From positions 43,395 to 107,394 of the forward strand of contig JBDKUO010000005.1 of assembly GCA_039679645.1 (NCBI GenBank): 64,000 nucleotides of DNA, written 5' to 3'. How positions within the stretch are numbered: the first letter of the stretch is position 1; the number at the start of each line of letters is the position of its first letter. Source of the stretch: Armatimonadota bacterium. Lineage in GTDB: Bacteria > Armatimonadota > UBA5829. Below are positions 34,530-42,791 of the stretch, one piece after another. A program made the position numbers and the translations under genes. Under the pieces are notes generated by a model. It saw only the letters and a list, made by a program, of their open reading frames with translations. It was not told where the DNA came from and did no database searches.

Positions 34530-35573
34530 TTGACTACAACTAAAGAAACAAAAAACGCCCCCCTCGTATGGCTTGACGCCGCCACACTGACTATTGAAGG
34601 CAAAGGCTGGACCGACACCGAGAGCTTCTACGACCGCTTCCCGGCCAAAGCAAAAGCACTGGTTCACCCGGACGTCTGGGGTCTTGCGCAAAACAGCGCC
34701 GGGATAGTCGTTAAATTTGAGACAGATTCGACTGAGATACAGGTTCGCTGGAAGCTCAGAATGGAGAGACTCGCTCTGACACATATGCCCGCCACAGGTG
34801 CAAGCGGTATCGATCTATATGTGATGCATAATGACAAGTTGCGCCAACTGGCAACGGGCTTTCCGGCAGACATCGAAAGCGAAGCCAATCTTATTTGGGA
34901 CATTTCCAGCCAAATGAGAGAATATGCTCTCTATCTGCCTTTGTATAACGGCGTAGAGTCGGTCAAAGTAGGAGTTATTGCCGGCTCGAAAACCCGGAAA
35001 GCTTCCAAGCGCAAGAAAGACGTCAAGCCTGTGGTAGTCTATGGCTCATCCATAGTCCAGGGAGGATGTGCTTCGCGTCCGGGCATGGCCTATCCGTCCA
35101 TAATTAGCCGGGCACTGGATATTGAGACAATCAATCTAGGTTTTTCAGGCGCCGGCAAGTGCGAACACGAAGTCTCCGACCTGCTTGTGGAGCTCGATCC
35201 GTCAATTTTTGTAATCGACTGCATACCCAACATGGCCATCGAGACAGTGGACGAACGAATTCGTTATCTGCTGGATAAGCTCAAAACCACCCACCCCGAT
35301 ACTCCGATTATTTTAATGGAGAGTCCGGGGCTCCAGAATGAGTTCATCTGTCATAACGACCCATGGAATTTACTGCAAAAAAATGATATTCTGAAGAGCA
35401 TATATCAGGACTATGTAGACGGCTGGAAGAGTGAAATGCACTACATAGAAGGCAGTTCCCTGATGGGTGATGACGGCGAGGCGACAGTAGACGGCTTACA
35501 TCCTACTGATCTCGGGTTTACTAGGATGGCAAACGCAGTTGCGCCCATACTCGACCGGATAATCAATAAATAA
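34530..35573 (+). CDS. Two-domain SGNH/GDSL hydrolase
   Basis: 347 residues from a TTG at 34530 with CGGAG nine bases upstream. An N-terminal jelly-roll-like domain (about 1-155, IQVRWKLRMERLALTHMP) precedes an SGNH esterase domain (about 165-345): block I YGSSIVQGG with the nucleophile Ser, block II GFSGAGK, block III DCIPNM, and block V DGLHPTDLG with Asp and His. Block I differs from the classical GDSL. Probably a carbohydrate esterase in the cytoplasm, as no signal peptide is seen. It is six bases behind the regulator gene and has a strong terminator after it. Confidence 0.85.
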   Translation: MTTTKETKNAPLVWLDAATLTIEGKGWTDTESFYDRFPAKAKALVHPDVWGLAQNSAGIVVKFETDSTEIQVRWKLRMERLALTHMPATGASGIDLYVMHNDKLRQLATGFPADIESEANLIWDISSQMREYALYLPLYNGVESVKVGVIAGSKTRKASKRKKDVKPVVVYGSSIVQGGCASRPGMAYPSIISRALDIETINLGFSGAGKCEHEVSDLLVELDPSIFVIDCIPNMAIETVDERIRYLLDKLKTTHPDTPIILMESPGLQNEFICHNDPWNLLQKNDILKSIYQDYVDGWKSEMHYIEGSSLMGDDGEATVDGLHPTDLGFTRMANAVAPILDRIINK

Positions 35574-35585
35574 TTGCTTCCATTC

Positions 35586-35613
35586 CGGGTCAGGATTTCC
35601 GAATCCTGACCCG
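35586..35613 (+). terminator. Intrinsic terminator after GDSL gene
   Basis: Perfect 12-bp stem CGGGTCAGGATT with loop TCCG, followed by TCTATTTC. Confidence 0.75.
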
Positions 35614-35640
35614 TCTATTTCAAAGGCTGTACAAACACCA

Positions 35641-36960
35641 ATGGAAACTTCCAAAAAAACTTATGATGTCATAATAGCCGGTGGCGGCCCAGCAGGCATG
35701 ATAGCGGCTATTGCATCTGCAAGGAACGGAGCCGACACACTGCTGATCGAGCGTTCGGAGTGCCTTGGCGGCGCAGCCACGAGCGGGCTGCTTTGCAACT
35801 GGGGGGCATTCGACAACGCCGACCGCAGAAACGACTTCGCCCGAATGCGATTGTATGAGGACAACCAGCCCTGGCCGGACGATCTTAAGAACGAGGGTGA
35901 GCGCATTATAAAAGGCATCCCCGAAGAGATGCTGGTCCGGATGCAGTCTATCGGCGCGGCGTCGAAAATCCCTCTGGGATACATATCCATTAACCCCGAA
36001 TATTTGAAGATAATAGCCGACGAAATGGTCAGGGAGGCCGGAGCCGAGGTGATTTACGGCATATCGGCGCTATCGGCTGAGCATATCGACAATGAATGGA
36101 TTGTTGGTACGAACTCCAAGTGCGGGCAACTAGCGTTCAAGGCCAGACAGATCATAGACGCGTCAGGTGACGCAGATCTGGCTCGTTTCGCCGGAGCCGA
36201 AATAGTCAAAGGCAGGGAAAGCGACGGCGCTATGCAGCCGCCTACGCTTATGTTCAGGATAGGCAATGCTCATGTCAGGGAATCGGACGTCTATCTGAGC
36301 CTTGGCAAGGCTTTCCATGAGGCTACAGGCCGGGGCATGGGCTGCTGGACTCCTGTTCCGCTGATGCCGGGTGTGTTCAGCATCAATACCATCCACAGCC
36401 CAGGCGTAGACGGTTGTTCACCGGCTGAAGTATCGCACGCCGTAGAAAACAGCCGCCGGGAAGCGTTTGAGCTGACTGAGCTATTCCGCCGCCATATACC
36501 CGGCTGCGAAGACGCCTTTTTGATAGATACGGCTCAGAACCTGGGTATACGCGAGACCGTGCGGATTGTCGGGGATTATACTCTCACAGCGGATGACGTG
36601 CTATCGGCGCGCAAGTTCCCTGACGGTATCTGCAGGTTCGCTCACAATGTAGACGTCCACCTCCCGGATTCGGGTGTAGAAAATCTCAGGGGGAGAGGTT
36701 TTGTGTCCGCCGGATCGGACTATCATGTTCCATACAGATGCCTGCTGCCCAAAGGGATGGAGGATTTTCAGGTCGCGGGACGCACTATCTCGGCCACTCA
36801 TTTTGCAGCCGGAAGCGCCAGGGTCCAGCCCTGCTGCATGGCTATAGGCCAGGCTGCAGGAACCGCAGCGGCGATCTCAGTTAAAATGGGCACGACTCCA
36901 CGCGACTTGCCGCTGGATACATTGATAAACACACTGATTGACCAGGGAGCCTGTCTCTAA
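35641..36960 (+). CDS. FAD-dependent oxidoreductase (FAD_oxidored family)
   Basis: 439 residues. N-terminal Rossmann motif IAGGGPAGMIAAIASARNGADTLLIERSECLGGAATSG, the conserved second segment IIDASGDADLARFAGAE, and the C-terminal RTISATHFAAGSARVQPCCMAIGQAAGTAA are typical of the family found with sugar-degrading genes in many environmental bacteria. No transmembrane or signal segment. The substrate is unknown; a hydroxyl or alkene oxidation is likely. It ends in a four-base overlap with the convergent nitronate monooxygenase gene. Confidence 0.87.
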   Translation: METSKKTYDVIIAGGGPAGMIAAIASARNGADTLLIERSECLGGAATSGLLCNWGAFDNADRRNDFARMRLYEDNQPWPDDLKNEGERIIKGIPEEMLVRMQSIGAASKIPLGYISINPEYLKIIADEMVREAGAEVIYGISALSAEHIDNEWIVGTNSKCGQLAFKARQIIDASGDADLARFAGAEIVKGRESDGAMQPPTLMFRIGNAHVRESDVYLSLGKAFHEATGRGMGCWTPVPLMPGVFSINTIHSPGVDGCSPAEVSHAVENSRREAFELTELFRRHIPGCEDAFLIDTAQNLGIRETVRIVGDYTLTADDVLSARKFPDGICRFAHNVDVHLPDSGVENLRGRGFVSAGSDYHVPYRCLLPKGMEDFQVAGRTISATHFAAGSARVQPCCMAIGQAAGTAAAISVKMGTTPRDLPLDTLINTLIDQGACL

Positions 36961-38069
36961 ACTCCTGACGATGCGAGCTGCGTGTCGACCTCACGATCAA
37001 ATGCGGTGCTTGCCTCCGAGACCAGGTCGTCTACCAACTGCCGCACCGGGATTATTTCGTGGATGCGGTGAGCGTTGTATCCGCCCATAATCAACCCGTT
37101 CTTGTCGTCTCCATCGTGCGCGCCGACCAGCGCCGACGCTATGCAAAACAGCGCTTCGGATGGATTGCACGTTCGCAGACAGTGATACGGACAGGAGATA
37201 GGCTGCTTTTCGCCCCTGAGGACCTTCTCGACCAGCTCGTTTCGCACGGCGCGGCCCGGCATGCCGACAGGGCTTTTGATAATTATCATATCCTCTTCAC
37301 TCGAGTTGATAATGAGCTGCTTGCAGTTGTCGGGCAGTGAACACTCGTTAGTGGCAAGGAACCTGGTCGCCATCTGAACGCCTTCAACACCAACGCCAAA
37401 CAGGCGCGCTATGTCCGCGCCATCAAAGATTCCGCCTGCGGCAATTACGGGGATATGCTTGCCTGTCTGCTCTTCGTACTTGCGAGCAACGTCAATCACG
37501 TCCTTGCAGATTGATGCAAGGCTGTGCTCGTTCCAGTCGGCAACCTCAGCAAGGCTGTAACCAAGATGGCCGCCCGCATAAGCGCCCTCCACGACAATAG
37601 CATCCGGCAGACACTTATCCCTGCCGAGCCATCGTTTGCAGATAATATCAGCCGTTCTGCCGGAGGAGACTATCGGAATCAGGCAGACCCCGCTGTCCTT
37701 GGCAAGCGCCGGCAGACCCAGCGGCAGACCCGCACCAGAGATTATATAGTCCACTTTCTCGCGTACGGCTGTTTTGACCAGTTCATCATAGTTGGTCAGG
37801 GCGACCATAATGTTGACGCCGATCACGCCGTCCGAGAGTTCGCGCGATTTTCTTATCTCTTCTATCAGGCCCTTGTTGCTCTCGTCGACATACGCCTGCC
37901 CCTTACACCTGGAGCGCACCAGGCCGACACTTGCAATAGTGCCCGCCATGCCGCAATTGGCTACTGCTGAGGCAAGATGATGGTCGGAGCTTCTGACCCC
38001 CATTCCGCCGAGTATGAACGGTGGGTCTATTTTGAGGCGGCCGATATTGAGGGCCGGTAGTGCTGTCAC
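36957..38069 (-). CDS. Nitronate monooxygenase / 2-nitropropane dioxygenase-like
   Basis: 370 residues from a GTG at 38069, preceded by GGAGAACCTTT. FMN-binding TIM barrel with FILGGMGVRSSDHHLASAVANCG, YIISGAGLPLGLPALA, VEGAYAGGHLGYS (family His), VIAAGGIFDGADIARLFGVGVEGVQMATRFL, and a cysteine-rich tail PYHCLRTCNPSEALFC. The last could bind an iron-sulfur cluster as in some FabK-like relatives (inference). These enzymes oxidise nitronates or act as enoyl reductases. No functional neighbour is evident. Confidence 0.85.
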   Translation of the reverse strand: MTALPALNIGRLKIDPPFILGGMGVRSSDHHLASAVANCGMAGTIASVGLVRSRCKGQAYVDESNKGLIEEIRKSRELSDGVIGVNIMVALTNYDELVKTAVREKVDYIISGAGLPLGLPALAKDSGVCLIPIVSSGRTADIICKRWLGRDKCLPDAIVVEGAYAGGHLGYSLAEVADWNEHSLASICKDVIDVARKYEEQTGKHIPVIAAGGIFDGADIARLFGVGVEGVQMATRFLATNECSLPDNCKQLIINSSEEDMIIIKSPVGMPGRAVRNELVEKVLRGEKQPISCPYHCLRTCNPSEALFCIASALVGAHDGDDKNGLIMGGYNAHRIHEIIPVRQLVDDLVSEASTAFDREVDTQLASSGV

Positions 38070-38204
38070 AAAGGTTCTCCAGTCTCGCGTTAGTATATCG
38101 CATCGCGAAGAACCACGTACCAGAGAGATTTTACTGCCGGAAAAGTATCCGGCTTAGTTGACCTAATGCTGATGTTGTTGCGCTCGTGATGCCCGGGTGC
38201 TAAA

Positions 38205-38230
38205 GAGTCCGGTGCATTTGCACCGGACTC
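38205..38230 (-). terminator. Terminator of the RRM gene
   Basis: GAGTCCGGTGCA and its exact complement pair around a two-base loop, 17 bases past the leftward RRM stop. A weak T-run (TTTAGC) follows. A second stem GCCGGA/TCCGGC lies at 38136-38153. Confidence 0.6.
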
Positions 38231-38246
38231 GTTTGTTGCTGACTAA

Positions 38247-38576
38247 TTACCAGCGTCGGCCACCGCCGCCACCGAAACCGCCGCTTCCGCCACGACCGCC
38301 ACCGCCGCCGTAGCCGCCACGACCGCCACCGCCGCCGCTGCGCTCGGTCTTGGGTCGCGCTTCATTGACTGTGAGGGTCCTGCCGCCGACTTCTTTGCCG
38401 TTAATGGCATCGATAGCAGCCTGCATATTCTCCTCGGGAATCTCGACAAAGCCGAAGCCCTTGTTGCCGATGACTCTTACATCAGCGATCGGGCCATAAG
38501 GCTCGAACAGATCGCGAATTTCGCTCTCCGTGGTGGAGTAGGACATATTACCTACATAAAGTGATTTGTTGGCCAA
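38247..38576 (-). CDS. Small RRM RNA-binding protein with glycine-rich tail
   Basis: 109 residues from a TTG at 38576 with AAGGA upstream. This start gives the usual N-terminus ANKSLYVGNMSY. One RRM (about 4-80): RNP2 LYVGNM and RNP1 KGFGFVEI. The last 30 residues are Gly/Arg-rich repeats (GGGGGRGGYGGGGG). Such proteins in cyanobacteria and other phyla are cold-inducible RNA chaperones (family knowledge). A long leader (38577-38760) with TTGACA on the minus strand at 38742-38747 would suit temperature regulation, but I see no clear -10. Confidence 0.87.
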   Translation of the reverse strand: MANKSLYVGNMSYSTTESEIRDLFEPYGPIADVRVIGNKGFGFVEIPEENMQAAIDAINGKEVGGRTLTVNEARPKTERSGGGGGRGGYGGGGGRGGSGGFGGGGGRRW

Positions 38577-38775
38577 TTGATTGCCGTCCTTCCAGGTTAT
38601 CCCTGTTTTTTTCAACATGGAGCGCGTGGCTATGCCACTCTCGGGAGATTCGATCAGTCGTAGAAGGTAACGCAATCCACGGGATGACGAAGACGCCGAT
38701 GCTAAACGTTGATACTACAATGAGTAAGTATACGCCGTATTTGTCAATAACGCAAGCAAACCAGTGAGATTTATT

Positions 38776-38790
38776 ATTTAGTATTTTTGA
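38776..38790 (+). repeat. TTTAGTATTT repeat, copy 3
   Basis: ATTTAGTATTTTTGA, identical to the first 15 bases of 27532-27565. It lies in the gap between the RRM gene and the FlxA-like gene. Confidence 0.5.
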
Positions 38791-38833
38791 ATGATTATTT
38801 GCAAGTGAGTTCAAGCAACATAACGACCATACG

Positions 38834-39154
38834 TTAGGCCAATGCGTCAATTTGACTATCGCTTATCGAGATGCTGCTTGATTTGACGCTTCGATCAACC
38901 GATGCTGCCTTGCTTAAATCGACACTCTGTTTGGAACTTGCCGATTGTGCTTGCTGGATTTGCATTTGTAGTTGCTGAATCTGCATTTGCAACTGTTCAA
39001 TCGCCGCTTGTTTTACCTTCTCATCATCGCTGCTCTTTTCTTCTTTAGCAATTTGCTTGGTCAATTTGGCGATTTGTGCCTGAAGCTGCTGTACATCAGT
39101 GCCTGTTGTTGTCGCTGCGCTACTCGATGAAGAGGAAACTGCTGATATCGACAT
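38834..39154 (-). CDS. FlxA-like coiled-coil protein
   Basis: 106 residues from the ATG at 39154 (six bases after GGAGGT). A Ser/Thr-rich N-terminus, then a heptad helix (about 18-75) containing QQLQAQIAKLTKQIAKEE and two near copies of QLQMQIQ, and a Ser-rich tail. It resembles the FlxA family of short coiled-coil proteins first linked to flagellar regulation in E. coli; no flagellar gene is near. It is monocistronic. Confidence 0.65.
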   Translation of the reverse strand: MSISAVSSSSSSAATTTGTDVQQLQAQIAKLTKQIAKEEKSSDDEKVKQAAIEQLQMQIQQLQMQIQQAQSASSKQSVDLSKAASVDRSVKSSSISISDSQIDALA

Positions 39155-39258
39155 ATACACACCTCCGTATACTCATCTATATGTTTTAATTATTGGTCAT
39201 AATATATCAGACTAAGAGGCGTGTGTTATATATTTATACATTCTGCGTATTGATTATT

Positions 39259-40824
39259 TCATTGCCATTTGTACAGCAAAAACTCGCCTGCACGACCTAC
39301 GGCTGTTCCACCCGCCGGAAGGTCGTTCAGGCTTTCTTTTTCAACCACAACCAGACTAACTGCGCCTGATCTTATCGACTTGCTGAGCTTTTCAGGATCA
39401 CTCATGCTAAGCACCGGCCTCTCTGAGTAAAAGCCCAGCGCAGGCTGAGGGTGCGAGAGCCTGTAGGATACTACGCCGTCCTGCCGCGATGAGTTTTCGG
39501 CAATGCGATATGCCGTCTCAACCACAGGCGTACTCAGTTTGTGGGCTGCAGCGGGAAGCCCTATAAGCACTGCCGCTCCCATAAACACCATCATCCCGCC
39601 GCACAAGGCCGCAAAAGCCGCCCAGCCCTTTCTACAAGCAAGCATTGCGAGTGAAAGAGCCGATCCGATCACAATAGCAAGACCCATTACAGTCAGCGCA
39701 AAGCTCAGACCAGGCATTGGCTCGGGCAGATATTTCAGCCCCGCATGAAATGCGACCGCCAGCAAGACCGACACACCCAGCACAACCCATGAATACTTGT
39801 ATACACTGCCGAGTTTTTTGGACGCGGTGACCTCAGCCCACATCGCCCCCACAAGTATCGCCGCAGCCGGAAACATCGGGTAAATATATGAGGCCAGTTT
39901 CGAGCGGGAGAGTGAAAACACGCCGATCACCACAACCATCCAGACAGCCATAAACAACGACGCATCCGCATTAGCTCGCTTCACCCTGGTCATCCATGCC
40001 AGCGGCACAAATATACTCCATGGAAAAAATCCCACCACAAAAATAGGCAGGTAAAAGTAAAACGGCTGGTTATGGCAGAAGTCCTCACCCATCGCGCGCT
40101 GCAGGTTTTGATGTATAAAGAACTCCCCGGCAAACGCGCCGTGCGTGCGTGCCTGAACGAGTATATACCATGGCAGACATATCGCCAGAAAGATCAATAC
40201 GCCAGCCAAAGGCACAGCCTGCCTGACCGCGCGTTTTTCCCGACTCATCAGCAAGAATGCTCCGACAACCAGGCAGATAACTACCATCCCTGCGGGTCCC
40301 TTGATCAGAGTCGATATCCCCATGGCGGCCCAAAAGAGCACATATCCTCCCCTGCCCCATTTGCCTGAATACGAGAGCACAAATGCTCCCAGAGAGAGCG
40401 CAATAGCCAGAGCAAACATCTGGTCCATCACGGCCATGCGCGCCAGAGCCGATGTCAGAATTGCGCTCGCCAGTATAAACCCGGCCATAATCCCCGAACG
40501 GCGGTCATACAATTTTGAACCCACGTATACGATAAATCCGACAAGAATCAGCGCAGCAAGTATCGACGGAAGCCTGGCGCCGAGTGAGTTCACTCCAAAT
40601 ACTCGCATACCGGCAGCCTGCATCCAGTAAACCAGCGGCGGCTTGTCCAAAAAGAGCACGCCGTTGCATGTGGGCACTATGTAATCACCGCCGGCCAGCA
40701 TCTCACGCGAGCATTCGGCATAAAGGCCTTCGTCCAAACCGATCAATGGAGTGCTCCCGACACGCCAGGCAAAGAGCACGGCGCAAAGGAGCGCAAGCAG
40801 AATATATGGCGCTATTCGTTTCAT
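39259..40824 (-). CDS. ArnT/PMT-family membrane glycosyltransferase
   Basis: 521 residues from the ATG at 40824 (AAAGGT upstream). The first periplasmic loop carries LDEGLYAECSREMLAGGDYIVP with the catalytic Asp-Glu pair, then FLDKPPLVYWMQ typical of ArnT. About eleven to thirteen membrane helices follow. The family (GT83) transfers sugars from polyprenyl phosphate to lipids or proteins on the outer face of the membrane. Acceptor unknown. A PAP2 phosphatase gene lies directly upstream on the same strand, which could recycle the lipid carrier (inference). Confidence 0.85.
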   Translation of the reverse strand: MKRIAPYILLALLCAVLFAWRVGSTPLIGLDEGLYAECSREMLAGGDYIVPTCNGVLFLDKPPLVYWMQAAGMRVFGVNSLGARLPSILAALILVGFIVYVGSKLYDRRSGIMAGFILASAILTSALARMAVMDQMFALAIALSLGAFVLSYSGKWGRGGYVLFWAAMGISTLIKGPAGMVVICLVVGAFLLMSREKRAVRQAVPLAGVLIFLAICLPWYILVQARTHGAFAGEFFIHQNLQRAMGEDFCHNQPFYFYLPIFVVGFFPWSIFVPLAWMTRVKRANADASLFMAVWMVVVIGVFSLSRSKLASYIYPMFPAAAILVGAMWAEVTASKKLGSVYKYSWVVLGVSVLLAVAFHAGLKYLPEPMPGLSFALTVMGLAIVIGSALSLAMLACRKGWAAFAALCGGMMVFMGAAVLIGLPAAAHKLSTPVVETAYRIAENSSRQDGVVSYRLSHPQPALGFYSERPVLSMSDPEKLSKSIRSGAVSLVVVEKESLNDLPAGGTAVGRAGEFLLYKWQ

Positions 40825-40878
40825 AAGCAACCTTTGAACTGTAATACCCCCTTCCCGCATCGGGAGGGAAGTGGAAAG

Positions 40879-41424
40879 CTATTGGGTTCTACATGGGCGT
40901 TGAACCAGGGCTGCCGCCCATATACCGATGAGAGTGCCGATCAGTCCGCCGTATAAAACATCAAGTGGAAAATGCACGCCGAGATATACCCTGGATAACC
41001 CTGTTATGAAAGCAAACGGTATCAAAACCCATCTCAACTTCGGCAGAAATATCGATATGGCCACCGCAACAGCAAATGCGGTCGTGGTGTGCCCTGACGG
41101 AAAACTGTGCACAAAGAGTGACTCGCCTACAACTCGGACATCGTACATAGCAAGCAGAGGACGCGGACGGTCCCATAAGTGCTTGGCGATCTGAACTGCA
41201 ATGCCGGAAAGAGCGAATGCCGTCAGGCCCGCATAACCCGCCCGGCGAATATTGACACGCTCTCCAATCCATCCCCACATTATGCATGCCAGGCTCAGAC
41301 CCGCCTGTACTACTCCAACACCCAGTGTCGTAGCGTCAAGCATCACTTTATCCATCACCGGTGACGCCAGTTCTGTATTTATATATCGAAAAGCAGCCGC
41401 ATCAATGCCGCCGAGATTAATCAT
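40879..41424 (-). CDS. PAP2-family membrane phosphatase
   Basis: 181 residues from the ATG at 41424. Full PAP2 signature: KHLWDRPRP, FPSGHTTTAF and SRVYLGVHFPLDVLYG. Five or six membrane helices. Substrates of such enzymes include undecaprenyl pyrophosphate and phosphatidic acid. It precedes the ArnT-like gene by 54 bases. The stop codon lies in a short GTGGAAAG word repeat (40868-40890). Confidence 0.85.
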   Translation of the reverse strand: MINLGGIDAAAFRYINTELASPVMDKVMLDATTLGVGVVQAGLSLACIMWGWIGERVNIRRAGYAGLTAFALSGIAVQIAKHLWDRPRPLLAMYDVRVVGESLFVHSFPSGHTTTAFAVAVAISIFLPKLRWVLIPFAFITGLSRVYLGVHFPLDVLYGGLIGTLIGIWAAALVQRPCRTQ

Positions 41425-41712
41425 AACAGCCCCCTGGTTACCAGGCTGATTATACCTAATTACAGCATCTTCGCCAAGTGCGACCTTAAGGCAGCCTATC
41501 ACATATGTAACCGACGACTGACGGCCGACACCCATGTTTTGAACCCTATGATCGCCGGGTATATCGGGTTACGGAAGCAGGCAGACAAATATATGAGGAT
41601 ATTTTACCCATGCAGCTTACGGATGGGCTGGTTGGTACGAATTCTGCAGGTAACTCATCCGATGGGCCTGCGCCCCTTGTGGGTCCGTCACCTTTGGAGG
41701 AGCGTGATAAAA

Positions 41713-41901
41713 ATGGTAAAGTGCTTCTGGTGTGGATCGGAAAATTCCCGGCACCAGGATGTGTGCTGTGTGTGCAAGAGAAAGTTGCAATGGACAGCTT
41801 TCTTTAAGGGTATGCTGCATCCTTCCGTCGGATGCCTAATGGGAGCAAAGGTATATACCGGTGAACATAAGCCTGCGCCTGATCTCAGGCTGGCATCATA
41901 A
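41713..41901 (+). CDS. Small zinc-ribbon-like protein
   Basis: 62 residues. CFWCGSENSRHQDVCCVC gives two CxxC pairs, a probable zinc ribbon, followed by KRKLQWTAFFKG and a short tail. The GGAGG site is twelve bases away, rather far. The frame remains open upstream to 41539, but that part lacks a conserved look. It overlaps the convergent YihY gene by six bases. Function unknown. Confidence 0.5.
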   Translation: MVKCFWCGSENSRHQDVCCVCKRKLQWTAFFKGMLHPSVGCLMGAKVYTGEHKPAPDLRLAS

Positions 41902-42726
41902 CATTCTGTATCTACCGGCGCGAACCGAAGCCAGTTCCGCGCCGTAGATTACTATTACGGATGAGTAGTATATCCAAAACAACAGCAGGATAACACCCCC
42001 AAGAGAGCCATAGACCTGATTGTAGTCGGCAAAGTTTGCCACGTAGTAGCTGAACGCATATTTTGCCAGCTCCCACATAACCCCGGCAAACACTCCGCCC
42101 GCAAGCGCTGATGTCCATGGCACTATCGTGTTCGGCAGTATCTTATAAAACAGAGTGAACGTGAAGATCGTGATTGCAAGCGGCAGCAGATATGTGAGAG
42201 TATCCCAGAACCAGCCAAGGTGAAACTCCGGGATAAGATCGCGGCTGCGAATTGCCGTAATCGCGGCGGTCATGCCGAACGAAACGCCCAGCAGCACTAT
42301 CAGCATCAGCAGCACGGCAATCGATAACAACCGCTTTTTCAGATAACTTCGCCGCTGTTCGACGTTCCAGACATGGTTCATCGCTGTTTCGAGCGTTACA
42401 ATCAGAGATATACCCGACCACAAAAATGTCAACAGACCAAATCCCGTGGCAGCGCCCCTGTCCTGGATCACCTGCTCGACCATCTTGCCGATGCCCGGCC
42501 CCACGGAACCCGCTCCTAAAACATCCATAATTCTCTGCTCGGCCTGGGCGGTGGAACCAAGAAAGAATGCGAACACGGCAATGGCAAGCAGGGCAAGCGG
42601 GATCAGCGATAGAAACACATAAAAGCTGACGGCTGCCGCCACCAGCGAACCGTTGTCGGCATTGTATTCCGCTAAGATTTCCCTTATGTGTCTGTATGCC
42701 TTTATAAACGGCCTCGGCAGTCTCAC
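41896..42726 (-). CDS. YihY/BrkB-family inner membrane protein
   Basis: 276 residues from a GTG. Six membrane helices; family marks are AAAVSFYVFLSLIPLALLAIAVF near the start, FLWSGISLIVTLETAMNHVWNVE, and ALAGGVFAGVMWELAKYAFSYYVANFADYNQVYGSLGG. Once called ribonuclease BN, the family is now seen as membrane transport-like proteins of unknown function. No SD is clear. Confidence 0.88.
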   Translation of the reverse strand: MRLPRPFIKAYRHIREILAEYNADNGSLVAAAVSFYVFLSLIPLALLAIAVFAFFLGSTAQAEQRIMDVLGAGSVGPGIGKMVEQVIQDRGAATGFGLLTFLWSGISLIVTLETAMNHVWNVEQRRSYLKKRLLSIAVLLMLIVLLGVSFGMTAAITAIRSRDLIPEFHLGWFWDTLTYLLPLAITIFTFTLFYKILPNTIVPWTSALAGGVFAGVMWELAKYAFSYYVANFADYNQVYGSLGGVILLLFWIYYSSVIVIYGAELASVRAGRYRML

Positions 42727-42742
42727 TCAACAACCCTTCAAT

Positions 42743-42783
42743 AATTTAGTATTTAGTATTTGGTATTTTATATTTAGTATTTT
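42743..42783 (-). repeat. TTTAGTATTT repeat, copy 4
   Basis: Several direct copies of ATTTAGTATTT with TATTTTATATTT between, in the gap between the YihY gene and the secreted protein gene. Confidence 0.55.
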
Positions 42784-42791
42784 CTATATGA

